Below the pieces are notes generated by a model that saw only the letters and a program-made list of their open reading frames with translations, did not search any database and had not been told where the DNA came from. Made by a program: the position numbers and the translations under genes. From Helicoverpa zea (lineage: Eukaryota > Arthropoda > Insecta > Lepidoptera > Noctuidae), in assembly GCF_022581195.2 (NCBI RefSeq), contig NC_061452.1:8315501-8379500 (forward strand): a stretch of DNA of 64,000 nucleotides, written 5' to 3'. Position 1 is the stretch's first letter. Each line of letters begins with the position of its first letter. Shown here piece after piece: positions 45,201 to 60,200 of this stretch.

Positions 45201-48200
45201 CCCATGAGGCCCGACAGAGTGGGACATACGTCTGTTCACGTCCTAATAAATCAACGGGACAGCCGTCATTCCGATGGATTAGGCACGTCCCTATTCTCCC
45301 CTTTGCGTCACTTTTTGCGTCATACGCCTTTCGTACAACTCTATCATGAGCTTATTTCAATATAGCCTTTGTTAATGCTTTACAAATGATGATGGAATGA
45401 TTCCTTTCATGTATAACATATTCTGCCTTTTTGTGGTGTTTCGTAAGTCGATTGAAAAATAGGTTTTATAGGATTATAAAGTTATCTTCAAAATATTCTT
45501 ACTTGGTGTAAAGATATTAAATACCTACATGATGTTCATCAGTTTACGTCCTATGGCTTAGTTAGATGATGATTATGATGTAGGCGAAGGTCAATATTTT
45601 TTTTATATATTTAAAGGGGTTTACAGAGAAATACAAGTACCTACAGAATAAGTAAGTAGAAAGTTTTCTTTCAAAGTTCTTGAACCCCTAATGTTAACAC
45701 AAAGGGTAGTTCACGGTTTATTCGAGAGATAATTGGGAACGTTTCACAATCATCGAGGAGCGTAAAATGAAGGCCACACAACACAAACAAATCGATGGGG
45801 GTGACGTTTTTGTAAAGATTGCAGAGATAGCGACAGCAGGGTGGTCCGCCCATGATACGCCACTTCACAAGACACGTGACTTTTTAATGCTTGTTTAGCT
45901 AGGAAATTAGAACATCCTTTATAATATAGGCTAGTTGGTATAAATGCTAAAGTATGATTCTTCGTTTTTTAAGCGTTTATGGTAGAAAGACTGAGCTTTT
46001 TGGTGTTTTCAGGTTCCTGTTTCCAGTCACAGGCCAGTGGTCTTGAGAAGGTATATTTTACTTAATGTGTACGTAATTGTTATGTTTGTAAACTGTAATT
46101 AATAATCCGTGTTCGTGTCTACCCTCAAGATTGTAACCTGACACCTACTCGAATCTATTGTCAAACGCATTATAAATGCTGCACGTGGTTCAAGCATCAA
46201 TACACCCTTTGCTAATTGAAATTACCATAATGATTATGTCTTCGAAATGCATTTGAATAAATACTGAGTTATTCATAACTATTTCCTTCTAGTTTGTAGG
46301 TCTACATTGACGAATCTTCTTCCTCCTGCCCTGTTCCCTACATTGACCATTATTTTACTATAATTTACAGAACTGTTCTCCAGTACAAACTACCGTAGAG
46401 TCCCTAACAGGATCTTTTGTGAATCTGAGTTTTGTCTCACTGTGGGTGACGAAATCTACAAGTTAAAACTAAAGTGTCGAGATTCCGACACGACCGTGTA
46501 ATGTGCGTAATAAACACTCTCGGCCACAACATGTGACCGCCCTGATATTATCAACGTGCCCTCTTGATCCTTCACCATGGCTACGACACCACTAACCCGA
46601 ATTAAAACTAATTTACATAAAATCATAACTAAAATCGCAAATGCCTCTCCCGATGTACCGTTTCACTAAATGAAGTACTTAAGAATATTTGTAATAACCC
46701 ACGTCTCTGCAAATATGTTTTCTCGATTTTGTATATAACGTACGATGCTCATGACAAAAGTAACTCACGTTTGCAAAGATCAAGAGAAATTTTGTGTTGG
46801 GATATGTCTCAGCGAGGACAATAACTTGACAAGTTACAGCGAGCAAACAATAATAGAGGAGCTTGCCATCAAATATGCTTAGCAAGAGTATCTACAAATG
46901 ACAGTTGAATAGTGTGTGTTTGTCGATAGGCGGAGTCACGTCCCGCGGCGATGGTATCCCTGACGCGGCTCGCTGTGAGCGCTACATCTCACACGAAATG
47001 GGTCAATTAAGACGTGGGAGTGAGTCTGACGTGACCGTAACGCCTGATCTCCGTACGCGATACGGCTCGGTGCTACGTTTCACGCCTTCTCCGTCGTAAA
47101 CTGCTGCTGCCACGATCTCATATCGGATACTCGTGCGTTTTAAGCGTGATACCTTCGTAAGTATCATGCGCGTAAGCCCCACTGATATTTACACCATTTT
47201 ATTGGGGGCATTAAACGTTTCACTTAATCGCTTATGCCCATTAAAGTCGCCATAGAATTCAAGTGACCGTGTGTGGGCGTGAACGCCAAATCACTTCCAA
47301 TTCCGAAAGCAATAAATGAGGAGACTGTTCTGTTGGGTGGAAGCCCAACATTGCCAGTGCAGCTATCATACTTTTGTCGTTTGATTGTCAAAAAACTGGA
47401 CACTCGAATATTGCCAAATGACACGCTTTTTGTGAATTGCTAAGGAGAGATATTTTAAAGCACAATGTTTTTGTATGGTCTCCAACAAGGTAATGTTCCG
47501 TGGGAAACAGTTCGGCAGCAATAGTGCAACAAGACCCGGGTGGCATGAGCGTGAGCGCGGTGGAACGAACCGAGACGCATGCGCAGCTTGGTGACAGTTC
47601 CGCGCGGCCTCTGCGCCTTCTACGCCGAGGTCACTTTGACGCCCGAAGCTATGGTGACCAACTTACGGCATTTTAATGGGATCACAAATCAATGCCATCG
47701 AGACCAAATTCATACTTATCCATTTGCAAAAAAGTAAGCAGATTTCTACATCAATTACAATCAATCACGTTCGTATCTTCGATTACAAAAGTATCAATTG
47801 CTCAATTGACCATCAGTTCTGTGTAAATAAAACTAGAAAGTGGTGAAGCACCTCTGAAATGCTATTTCCTAACACTGTTACATAAAAGCAGAACATTGAG
47901 ACCTATAGAAAAACTGCTACGTAGGTCATGCCAATAAAAAGATGAAGTTAAATCGTAAATCGATATTCAACGCCTAAGTAAATATTTCCTTGTTGCATTT
48001 ATACTGTCAAACAAAAGGTTTCTTTATCAACATTATTGTGATGGAAGTAGACTGTTTGTTAAAACTGTGTTTGTTTAGTCACAGTAGTGACAATATCTAA
48101 TCTGCGACAAATACAGTTGTGAGTTGGGCCGTGGTGCGTTCGTGATCTGCAATTGTCACGGCGCGCGGCGTCTCGCGACTTTTTACCGACTTTGGTGAGT

Positions 48201-51200
48201 TATGCCGTGTTACTGCACGACCCTCGATATTACCACGCTCTGGCTGGATTGCTGCAATTTTATTAGGTACATAATTTGTAAACTCTAATCTGATATTATG
48301 AAGTTTAAGTTAGCTATCGGTACCGAAGTTTAACTTTGGGATTTATTGGCAGGTTAGGCACAAACATTTAATTAAAGAATTGACGTTTTCGGGACAGTTG
48401 GTGTAGCTACTAAAATATCCTCCTTATATAATTTATATTCTACCTGTCGTGGATTGAAGTTATTCACAAAAATCAATTTATCAGTATTAGAGGTAGCTGG
48501 TACAGGGCGTGCGCCAGGCGAATCGGCACGTAGTTCCGGCGGTGCGCGGGCGCAGGTGGCGGTGATGCTGCGGTTGCCGACACCTGCGCTATACGCTCGG
48601 TGCCCACCGATCAATTCCAACACACCTATCAGCGTGATTTGATACCGTTGTCCAAAATAATTGAAGTTGACAGAGCTCCTTGAAAGACAAAGAAGTCGGT
48701 GGTAAAATAATTTATGAAAGCACGTATAATTTAACACACACTTTGCCAAGCAAAGCTAAGTTAACAAAAGGAAAATAACTGAAGTCGAAATTGGTCTTAG
48801 AAATTCTAAGAGCAAAGTATTTGCATAAAAGGGACTTGAATAACGCCCTAAGCGAGGTTTACAGGAAGCCTCGCCCTCGTAACTGCCGGCAGTGGGCCGT
48901 GCGTCCGGCCATCGTCCGGCCGTCCGAGCCGCGCTCCACTCGAGATCGCCACTAGATGGACTTCCGCCTTTTAACTGTTCTTACGAGACTGTGGGCCATT
49001 TCATTCATTTATTTAACTGTGTGCGAGACCAGCGTAAATCACCCCTGATTTATTAGATCGTACTCCATTGTTAAACAGCTTAATTTAACAAATAACGAGG
49101 TGAAAGCTTGTTACAGTGAGACGTTAGAGCTGAAATTGCACTTAGTATGAATAAGTTAATTACACAAAAAGAACATTAAGATAAAAAATGCACCTTTACT
49201 TTGTTTTTTTATTTAATTTTCTTTAATGCCGTCACTACTAAGTCATGAGTTCAATTAGTACCTACATGGTCTACCTAAATAATAGTTTGTTAAAATTCCA
49301 ATTCAATTGAGTGCTATATATTTGTTATTAAAAATCAGTCAATGCACCTAAATACCTTCTCAATCTCAATTATCTTGCGAGTGCCATTGTATTCGTAAAG
49401 TTAAACCTTAAAAGTAGACAAAGTCCGATTTACAGAAACGACCCGTTACTCTTTTTCTAAGCAATATGATATTTCCTCAAGTAAACTCACTAAGACATAC
49501 CAACGTAACTACCGTTGTTTGCAAATAATCGGATATGCGTGTTCGTTGTATAGAATGTCAAACTATAAACTAACTCAAAACAGGCAGAAGCAATGAGCGA
49601 ACGAGCCTAAACAATAACAACAATAGACGTAGGGCCGCGATGGAAAACGGCAGGAAATGCCGAGAGCCGAAGATGAACCACTATGGGTACTAGCGCGCAC
49701 AATAGCAATCACAAACAATAGAACTCGCGAACATCATGCGTACCAGCTATTCTGTAAACATCTTCCATAATTACCTGTTTATCTTCGACGAGTTTCTAAT
49801 TATCCGAAACTAAATAAATTAATCGATTACAGCTCTAATATCATTCAATGACTCGAACCTTCATCAATAAATCGTAACAATTACAGCTGTAAAAAAGCCA
49901 CCGACACAAACTACTCAATTTAACACCATCCATTTAACTGTGAGGCGGTACGGCCACGAAAAAAGTGCGGAAGTGGGTTTGATTGCCGCACAGAGTACAT
50001 AATAGCCAGCTAGCCGATAACTGATTACATTTAAATTGTTTCTCAGTGACGAGTTGTGATGAGAGTGAGTGATGAGTTAGGGGTGAAAGGAGATTAGTTG
50101 CGCACGCGTCAATGAAGACGTCTGCGCACCGTTTAGTTTATCACCTGCTTTATGATTGTTTGCGCCGCATCCACCTGGCTAAGACGTTTGCGGTCACAGC
50201 TAAAATAAAACTTGATTGCATATTCTTTTGGATATCGACTACCTAATAGAGATAGTTACTCAGAAATTATTCGATAAAGCAATTTTCCGTTGCACGCTTT
50301 AATACATTATATTTTATTTAGATTTGAATTTCATGATGTTAACAACACAGCAATTTGATTGATCAATGATAAAGTTAAATTGTTTGTAAAGCTCGCCGTC
50401 TCGGTAGAGTACACTACTGCACGTAATATGGTCGCAGCTAAAGTTCTCACAAGCTCTGACTCACACCCATTACGGTCTCATTTAATCAAAGACATAATCA
50501 TTTCAAAAACCAGTCTCCCATTCTGGGAATTTGGCCTCTAACTTCGAGCGTGAAATATTAACGTTTACTACAATTTAAATAGTGTTTGGTAACGTAAGAT
50601 AGTTTTCTATTAGAGAATGTAATCTTGACCACAATGAGGTAGTTGATGAGTAATAAAAGTGTGATTGTGTAGTGGTGACCGATGGAATCGTGACTTTTGG
50701 TGCCAGCCGCAGCACCACGAAATAGTAATTATGTGTTCCCATAAAATGTTTTGAAAATGCCTCCGTGGTTGATGATCATGTGTGGTAACACCTTACGATG
50801 TTAAAACCGCAATGAGGTGCTTACTGGTCCATTTAGATCAAACTCAAACTCAAAATTTTTTATTTCAAATAGGCCTATGAAAGCTCTTTCGAAACGTCAA
50901 AGTTAGGTGCACGGTTCCAAAGAGTTGGTCTCATGGAGAAGAACCGGCAAGAAACTCCATGGACACTCTTTTTAAAAGAAAATAAAAATAATTACAAACA
51001 TACAGTTTTCTATCTAGTCCTGAGAATGTTATACAATCCAAATTGAGCTAAAAATGTATTAATAAATTATACAAAATAATTTTAGTGCAATCGTTACTCG
51101 AAAAATAATTTATACAGATGCCTTAGCAACAAGGTTAAATACGAGTGGGTATGTAGTACGTAGGTAATTCGGTATGTACTTACCTAATCTACTTACTCTT

Positions 51201-54200
51201 ACTTTATGAAACGACATCTAAACAAATATAAATATGTTTTACTGCATAAGAGCTGGCTTACATGACAGTTACCGACATATATGTACAAGCTTTTTGGTTA
51301 TTAAAAAAAACACAAAACAAATGTTTTGACCTGTGTCGTGACAATCAAGTAAGTACTTCACTCTTAACGAATGAGCATCCTACCTTTGGGTGGTCTCCCA
51401 GCATCCGTTCATTTCACGCATTTTAGACATCATTATAGCATGACCCGGCTCCCACCATAACCGAATAAACACTGATAATAAATACTTATGATTACTGATA
51501 TTTTCGGATAATTTATATTGGAATTTTTATTTGAAGAATTAAATTAAATAAAATTCCCGCCAAAAGAAACTGTTACGGTATTAGTAATTTTGACCACATT
51601 AGTGTTTCCGGATACTTTTTTAAATGCTAAGTAATACAAGATTTTTTTGAACTAGGTCCAAAGGAAACAAAAGAAAACTTTTCTCACAAAAATCTTTCTA
51701 ATATTTATCAGAACCTCTGTGATAGCCTTAAACAAAAACTGCATCAAGCACGTGGGTGCATCATCAATATACGTCGGTATCAGTATGCATGTACCATGCA
51801 CGAGTGTCGGGCGCATGGGTGCTGGGTGGGTGCTCGCGTGGGTGCACGGGGCGGGGCCAAGACCGCCCATCGCTACGCCCAACGCGCCACGCCCTACTGC
51901 AACTATTACAAATTTTCAATGTTTCCTAAGTGATTTTAATGGAATACTGTTAAAATTGGTTCAAATGTTTGATGCTACTTGGATAACTTATAAATGCAAT
52001 TGCAATGAAAGTTAGAGATGAATTCGTTTGTAAGATGAAATAAATTTTGATGATTCGCATTTTACTAACGAATCGGTTAGTTTGCGTATGAAACGAAATG
52101 TGTAGGTGCAACTTTGTTCAGGGTATCTATAGACTTGAATATATTATGTAGGTCGTCCAACCGTCAATACTACTCTTGATTAGGTCTCACTGCAAACTTG
52201 ATTTTTATCTCTGTTGGTCTGGGCTGTGCACAATGTTAGATTTCTTTAGGATTGTGTTACAGTAATTTGACGTATTCGTTTTTCAAGACAGGATTTTAGG
52301 AAATAGTTTGAGGTCAGAACATAGTAATTATCCTCATCATTTGCCAATACTATGATAAATAATGAATTAATTATAAATAGAATGAAAATATAATGAATTA
52401 TAAATATTGAATTAACTGCCTCGTTGGTCTAGCTGTCGTAAGTGCGGCTGCTGAGCACGAGGTCTCGGGTTCGATTCCCGAGTCGGGCCGAAATCGCTTT
52501 GTGGGTTTTAGAAGACTTTCACAAAGCAGCCCGGAGCCTGGAAGCTGGTGATTGATACACCCGTGCATCGGAGAGCACGTAAATGTCGGTCCTGCGCCTG
52601 ATCTCTCTCCGGTCGTGTCGGATTGCCGTCCCATCGGGCTATGAGAGTTAAGGAATAGGGAGTGCACCTGTGTCTGCGCAAATGCTCGTGCACTATAATA
52701 TGTCCTACGTAGTTGGCTGATCTCCTTACATGAGAACAGCCGCCGTAGCCGATCATCGGCTAGGAGGACATCATCATCATCATCAAATAATGAATTATCC
52801 TTTATTCATATTATTAACCTATACCTACGTTTGTTTTGTATTATTACCTACGTTTGTATTGTGTTATTGTTTCTAAGAAATTTAAAAGGGATCTAGTCTA
52901 CTTCTTAAAAATAATCGATTCGACTATAAGTTTATACCTAATCTTTAAATAGGTGAGTATATATAGATAAGTAAATGCCATAAAAATCCTACCACAAAAC
53001 CTTCGACAACTTTTTCTATGTGAAACATTTTTTACATTACCTCTAAGTGGTCTTATTAAGTGACACCACCAAGTAGATCGCCCCTTGGTTAGTAACAGAC
53101 CCCAAGGTACAGTAAACTATATTACCCTAACCATAACCGCTAAATAAGTGTCTACAATAACGCCAAACGTAGTGGCCATTGGTGCGTGCACTGTATTGGA
53201 AACGGAAATAACAAAAACAAAAGAAAACACAAAGACATTTAATGCGGTAGACTTTAGACAAATATTTTCAACTGCAACTTTGAATTGAGTAGTTTGCGCA
53301 TTGCAAAAACATTCTAACTTGATTCAGTTTACTAACATACATTATTGTCTCAAATGAATTACTTAAGTAGGTAAGTATAGCGGAGCTGAAAATGCCAACA
53401 TTCACTAGTCAATGTATCTTACCCGTGACATAAAGTCCGAATCCAAAAGTTTTCCTCTACACGAGGAAAAACAAGTTAGTAAGTTGATTCCACACTTTTC
53501 CGCTAGATGTCGGTATTCAGTGTTGTTTCCGAGAGCTTCACCCTACAGTTCACAACCTCCCCTCAATTTTCACTTTTCCACAACTCGTCGACAGATCGCG
53601 CTACAAATACTCGTGTTCTTGAATAGTTGAATATTTTATTGTTGTCACTGTTCCATAATGTGGTATTTGGAAGGTTTTCTAAAACTTCCATTACTACAGA
53701 AAGATACGCAAAAAGCTATTAATAATTCCGTGTGGCTATAAGCGACAATAAAGATAAAGCAATACGATTTAAATAAAACGATTATGATCAAGTAAATTCA
53801 GTTAGCAAAGTGGTGAGATCCACGAGTGTTGTGAGGCGGCGGCGACGGCGGCGGTAGGCCGCGGCGAGATGAAGGAGCCCCCGATACCATCGCCGAGGCT
53901 TTGCAACACGTCGCCGCCGCCGCGCGCCACGCGCCTTGCATCAAATAACTGATAAAATACTACGCACATCTTTAATTTCATCTGCACAGATCCACGTATT
54001 CAATTTTGATTAGTTCTTTAAAATTAATTGGCAGTTAATAGTAATGTGGCAACGCGGACGCGACCTCGCGATGTAGCGATTCCCACGCCGCCGCTGTCCC
54101 CGGGCGATCGGCGACCCCGTCGTGCAGCCATTGTCACTCACTCTAGCTACTCACAGTTATTGCCTTTACGTATTTAGCATACTGCTGTGATCACTCAAGC

Positions 54201-57200
54201 AAAATTTCATAGCATAATCATCGGCCAGTGATGTTCCGCTGTTGATCAAACCATACCTACAGCCCACGCAATCGAATGATCGGTCAAGGTGAAAATCGAT
54301 GTCTGCTACGATTTCATGGCTTCGGAGCCATTATAAGAATTGCCAGTTTTTGTTTACATAGCAGTATTTTTTTGCTTTTTTTGTCAAATAAGGTAAAATT
54401 ATAAACTCTCGGGTGTATAGGAAAATACCGTAGCACACACAGCGATATTTACGTACTAAGTAGGTATTCTTATTAACTTTCAAATTGAGTGTGAAACTTC
54501 GGCAAGTTTCGTATTCGGGAGTCCGGTATCTCTGTCCATGCATAGTTAAGTGCATCTGTGTCAAGTGTCGACGCAATATCAGAGATTCCCTGGCGACCGG
54601 AGGCTGTCGATTTAACTTCTTGGCTGGGCGGCGCGCGGCTGCGGTGGACAAACAATCATGAGCTAGTGATGTGCACACGCTGCAGACCTGCTCATGCATA
54701 GATAAGAAGGCTGTTGCGTCGCGCCTGGACCACCTCCCTAGAGCCCGCCGCGTGTCTTGAGATATTACTTCTTTCGCTGCCATGACAAGTTTTAGGTGAA
54801 GCGGTGCTGTTATTTATGAAAATTTAATCTATAAAATATTATAACCAAAAACTTTGCTCACATTATTCTCGACTTTTTTCCTATTACTGAATAGTACACA
54901 CTATCAACTATATTTTTAGAGAAGCAAAACGAACAGATGTGTTAGATCTAGAGGACGTATTATTGATATTTAGAATCAATATTTTTGTGTGAAATAATTA
55001 TTCAGCACCATTGAGATCAGTCTTGACTGATTCGTAACCGGTGCCTATGCGTCGTGGTCCGTGGTGCTCTGAACAACAGCATGTTGAAGTTTAATTGAAC
55101 TGAGACGCTTCTGGCCCAGCCGGGAGCCGCACCTCGATTGGCACACGAGACAGACCTCTATCACCTAACTGATACACTAATAGTGTTGAGTATAGTATAC
55201 ACTTAGGCCCAAACTCTGAATGTGTACTGTTAAGACAACTGTTTATTTAGAATTTTTACGGTATATTTTCTAAGTTATTTAATTGTTATATTAAGAACAT
55301 AATCAGACATAGGTATAATGTCATACTCAAATAACTATCATTACGAGTACTTACTTATTTAATTTTCACCTAAGCTTAGCATGGCTGTAGTGTTACCGTA
55401 ATATTGCAGTAAAAACTTTCATTTTTCATGGCATCGCAGCGTAATCTAATAGAAAAATATAATGTAACATTTATTGCGATGGTTTTCATTTCATTCACGA
55501 TCAGTTGTAATAAATAACAATTACTATTTGCAGCTTTTAAGCTTTGAAATGAATGTATTGAAATGTCAATTCTAGTATCTTTTACGCAACTACTTCTATC
55601 GGCGTAGATCAGGAACAGACATTAAAAAGAGGAACTTCGAAACTATCAAAGTAACCTATGTATTTGTAGCTTTTGTATCAATTGAAGCCCTGCGTGACTC
55701 CCGTCTTATCTGTGACACCTGAACAGAGCTAGCGCCTATCGACGCGTGTTCCTGGCCTGGCAACACAAGCCCTTTTTACGCTTCCATAGTTGTTTCCAAT
55801 GTCAAATGAGTGAATTTGAAGTTACTCAGCAACAATGTCATTTTTTGTAGCGAAAACTTCTGGATAGCTGTAAACCATATAGCGCTTCGAACTATCATTG
55901 GGGAGCTAAAAAATCTTAGTAAGGTAAGTCAAAATGCTATAGATCCTCATCTACCTATGTTTATTATGTTCTGGTTCCGGATATCGTCGACCAACATGTT
56001 TTTCCCATTTTCAATTTTCGCACATTTAAAAAATAATGAGATATAATGGAATTAATGATACAACCTTATCTATCATGTTCCTTTTTGAAAACCATTGGAC
56101 ATTGTCCCTGAACAATTAATACCTAAGCAGGGTTTACTCCAAAAAAGTCCTAGTTTCAATGAAATCCATTGTATTGTATTAAGTTTCAATGTTAGTCATA
56201 CTTACTACAGAGCAATTTATTAAAAGTACATTGAGTTTATAGAGCGCTTTCAACAAAATGATATTATCGAACAAAAAATACGAAGTCATCTTACCAATGA
56301 ATAAATTCTTGGCGAAATGCTGATAAAGTGATTACTTATCATAATAGCTTCGGACTTATTTATGGTGATACATCAACTTTCGTTCAATATTTACAATCTC
56401 CTTCATAGGAACTTCCTTATGCACTGCCAAATATTAACTGCAAGTCCAAATTAGTTACAAGAAAAACTTAATGAAGTATAAAATTAAACGTCTTATTTAA
56501 TTATACTGATTACGTTTGAATGTTGAGTAGGAGGTTTGTTGTTGCCACCTCAGACGTCCCTGGTCCGCCCGAACCCGCCTGCTCCGCATTATCTTCCTCG
56601 ATCTCTAAGCATTCAACGCATAAATGCCCGGGACCCATTCATCTGCGCAATTCACCATAGAAACAATAAGCGTACCCTTCGCCGCGCCCGCTTGAAAGAC
56701 TACAAAACGCAAAAAAAAAAACATTATTTTGTACGTACTTCTTGGGAACCCTTTATTACTGGCGAGGGCAATCGAATGCTTAAAACATTGCAATCGAATA
56801 CTCGCCGTCGGTAGCGGGTGAATGGTGTCGGCACAATGACGAGCAGCCCGCTGCCGCGGCTAGGTGTCGTATGACGGCCGCGCGTCGCCCACGCCGCACC
56901 GCGCCGCGCCGCACCTCTCCACCGACATACGATATCACCTTTTTATTTCATAATTTCTACACAATGGAATCGCTGCAAAGGCGTAGGGTGAAGACAATGA
57001 TCCCGGAGGTAGGAACCGCTCGGAAACCCTTTATATCCAATTTATTGTCTCAAAATAAAATCGGGTGCAAATTAAAATATGTATTGAGCCATACGACCGG
57101 TACTGCCAAGGTTTTTATAACCGTCCTTTTATATGATCAGTATAAATAATAGATAAATAATGCATAAGCATGGCTTCGCATGATAAACGGCCATGAGCTG

Positions 57201-60200
57201 CATTTGGGGTGAACATAGAAAGTAGGAAGTAACAGATGCGATAGGAAGCCCTAAGAAAAGGAAAACATGAACACAAACCCAGCAAAAGAAGAATGTGGCA
57301 ACTATCTGTTTTCTGGGTATTAGACACATCACAATACCGTTTTAGTCTGTTTTATACGGTTAATGAGATAAGAGTCGAAAACAACTCGTCAGAGCCGCTA
57401 ATAAATTGTAGGGGGGCTTATCGAGATTGGCGATCCGGTGTAATGTGTGTGTTTGGGTAATCAGATGTGAGCCTTCCAACTTTTAATTCCCCGAGATCGG
57501 AGGCGCGGGTGGCGGGGGGTCCGGCGCCAACGCCGATATCGCATATAAAAAGGTTGCGGATCGCTCGCTCCTCCATCCGGCGATTGGCTAGGCGGCGCCC
57601 GCTGCTCCCTGGGGCCCTATACGAGAAGCGAAATGGGCCCCAGAACACCCATAAGAGAGCGACCCCGCCCGCCACGGCCGAATAATTAGGGCTCTTTGTT
57701 TAGATAGCGGCAATTTTATTTGGGAGAGAGCGGGCGCTGGGGACGTCTTCGGCCATTCCAACCGCCTGATATTAATAAGAAACGTGTGTGCCGCTGCCAA
57801 CTAACAGCCATCGCTGAATGAAAATGCGGCTCCGATTTTATTTTCCTTAGAAACAGTCAGTAGATACTGCGACTTAATGATTTTTTTCCATTTCACCTGC
57901 TTTATATTTTTAAATAGTTCCTCTTTAGTTATCTTATAGTTCGTCTTTTCCAACGAAAGTATAAACAAACACCTCGCGTTGCTTTTGTATTGATAGCAAA
58001 AGTTATGAAAATGTGAATTACAACGACCACAAGTTCATAGCAAAGAAAAGGGGAGCGTTGACAGTGCCAGGCAATATCACATAAATAATGCAGCCAACAA
58101 AATTGGGATTTTGATTTGTTTTCTTCCCAAGTTTTATTTGTCTTTAGCCCGAATGGTAAACACAAAGGTTTAGTGATCACCTTCACTGGTTCTTAAGAAC
58201 TAAAGCTTTGAAGTATTGTTGTTAACCAAGTGGAAAATTTTACGACTTTCACAGGAAGGTGACTGTAAATCACCTTCGACCCAATGACGTTATTGAATGG
58301 GACACCCAAATATGTCTTGTTTACTGCTCATCACTAATACATAATACATATCTAGATACTCATCTAAACACTTACCTAATTGAAAGGTAAGCAATTACCT
58401 TAGTTTTATGATAACTTATAATTTGGAAAAACTTGTACATTTATAGTAGTAGTTTCCACTTTATTTATCGCAAATCTTATAAAAATCCATACATTTAAAG
58501 AAGACAACTAACTATTAACGGTATCGTTACTGAAATTATAGATAAAAGGTATCCCAAACCGGCAGGCTGGTACAACGGCCAATGCATATTGTAGAGATAT
58601 GCATAGTAGTGAGGGCTGCGGCGCGCGAGTTCCGCGGGGGACCCGCTCGCCTCGCCTTTGTCTCGTCCCCGCAAACTTGCCATAAATGTTAATATGGGAT
58701 CTTCTCACATTTGAATATCTATTTCTTCGCGAGGCCGGTTCGTTAACGCGGCCTTGAATTTTAAATTTTATCGCCGCACCGGGAGCTCCGCAGATGAGGT
58801 GCGCGCCTACGTGCTCTCCCCGAGAAAATAACCGAGGGAAACTTCTTTTTGTTTGTCTCTTTTATATTTTGTAAAGTGAAATAGATGATCTGGGGTGAAA
58901 GTGTAGTGTTGTTACGAACAACGCTTAGATATAATTCTCTTCATAGAAAATGAGAACAGCATAATGGCACCACATCCAAATTCAAATCGCTTGGCACTAA
59001 CCGACACACTCGCACCTAAACATAATGAGGTTGTTAATTAGATGTCTCACAATGGGAACCTGGCTGATGCTGCTCGTAACTACAAATTGCGACTCAGTTC
59101 GCTTAATTACTAATTTTCCTGTTTCTGTTTCGCGTCTGTCACGTCTGGCGTCACGCGTTCTGATTGCAAAAGTCGTAGTAGATGCAACAGTCGGTGCTTC
59201 GGTAAAGAAAAACTTAACATTGAGTAGGTACTTTATAAAATTATAATTGAAGTGATTACTATTTGTTACAGCATAATAATTACTATAATTATCTCTTGGC
59301 AGATGTCAATGCAACATTTACATCACCTTCTCAAAATTAAATTAGGTACTGCTTGTCAGGTTTTTGATACACATGGGTATTGGTATTATAGTCAGTAGCA
59401 TCCCAGTAACCATTAACTATGTATTTCAAATCAGTTCACCTGATAATTAAGTATCAAGTCAATGAAGCCCCTCAATTTGTAACCATGTCACCTGAAACTT
59501 GCTTGAAACAATCATATTCGCGCGAGGTTGGCACTTTATCATTGTTCGTGGGTCCATTAGTCGGCAAATCCGGCGCGGCTGTTCGATGTCGCGGCGCTGT
59601 GACGATCGGAAAGTTTAGCTGTGAGCATTTTAATGCACCCCCACCTCCCCGTCTGACCCTCAATTATTGAAAATGCATTTCTGTCCGCGCCCTGCGCCCG
59701 CTGCACCGCACCACATCGCAAATGCACATTTTAAACTGCACCTGATTGCAGAGTCGTGTTACTATCCACGGCTAAAAGTCGTGCTGTCGCTTTATTTAAA
59801 CTGAAAATTGGCTTTATTATAGTGGCCAGTTATAACGCTGCGGAACGTCAAACCGACGTTGATTGCTTAATTGAGGGTTGGCTATAGATTTATTGATGAC
59901 ACTAACCGTAGAGGTAATTTACATTTTACTAAGCTAATATTTAATATATAAAATATACTTATACTTAATAAAGTTAACAAAACTCAAAAATGAAGGTCTT
60001 GCAACATCCAATTAGAGCTCAGGTTGAAAACTCTAGAGTACTATAATTGAATGTTTGAACAGATCGTATTTATCTTTTAAGGTGTTGAGTTTTTGTCAAG
60101 TTGTTTTTATGTGTAGAGGTGCAGGAGCCTCTATACATTATATAAGGAACTTGAAGGGTCTTTAATGCATAAGAGAACCCTAATTAAATAAAGATCAGAT

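Noticed and set aside
48372..48749. 125-codon minus-strand ORF
   Set aside because: Part lies in a GC-rich block; no recognisable domain or splice sites. Kept only as part of the intron.
52415..52490. Possible tRNA gene
   Set aside because: tRNA-like head of a SINE with a 3' tail and target duplications.
54331..54783. 150-codon minus-strand ORF
   Set aside because: Considered as an alternative first exon of Oaz; no finger, no family motif and no good donor was seen.
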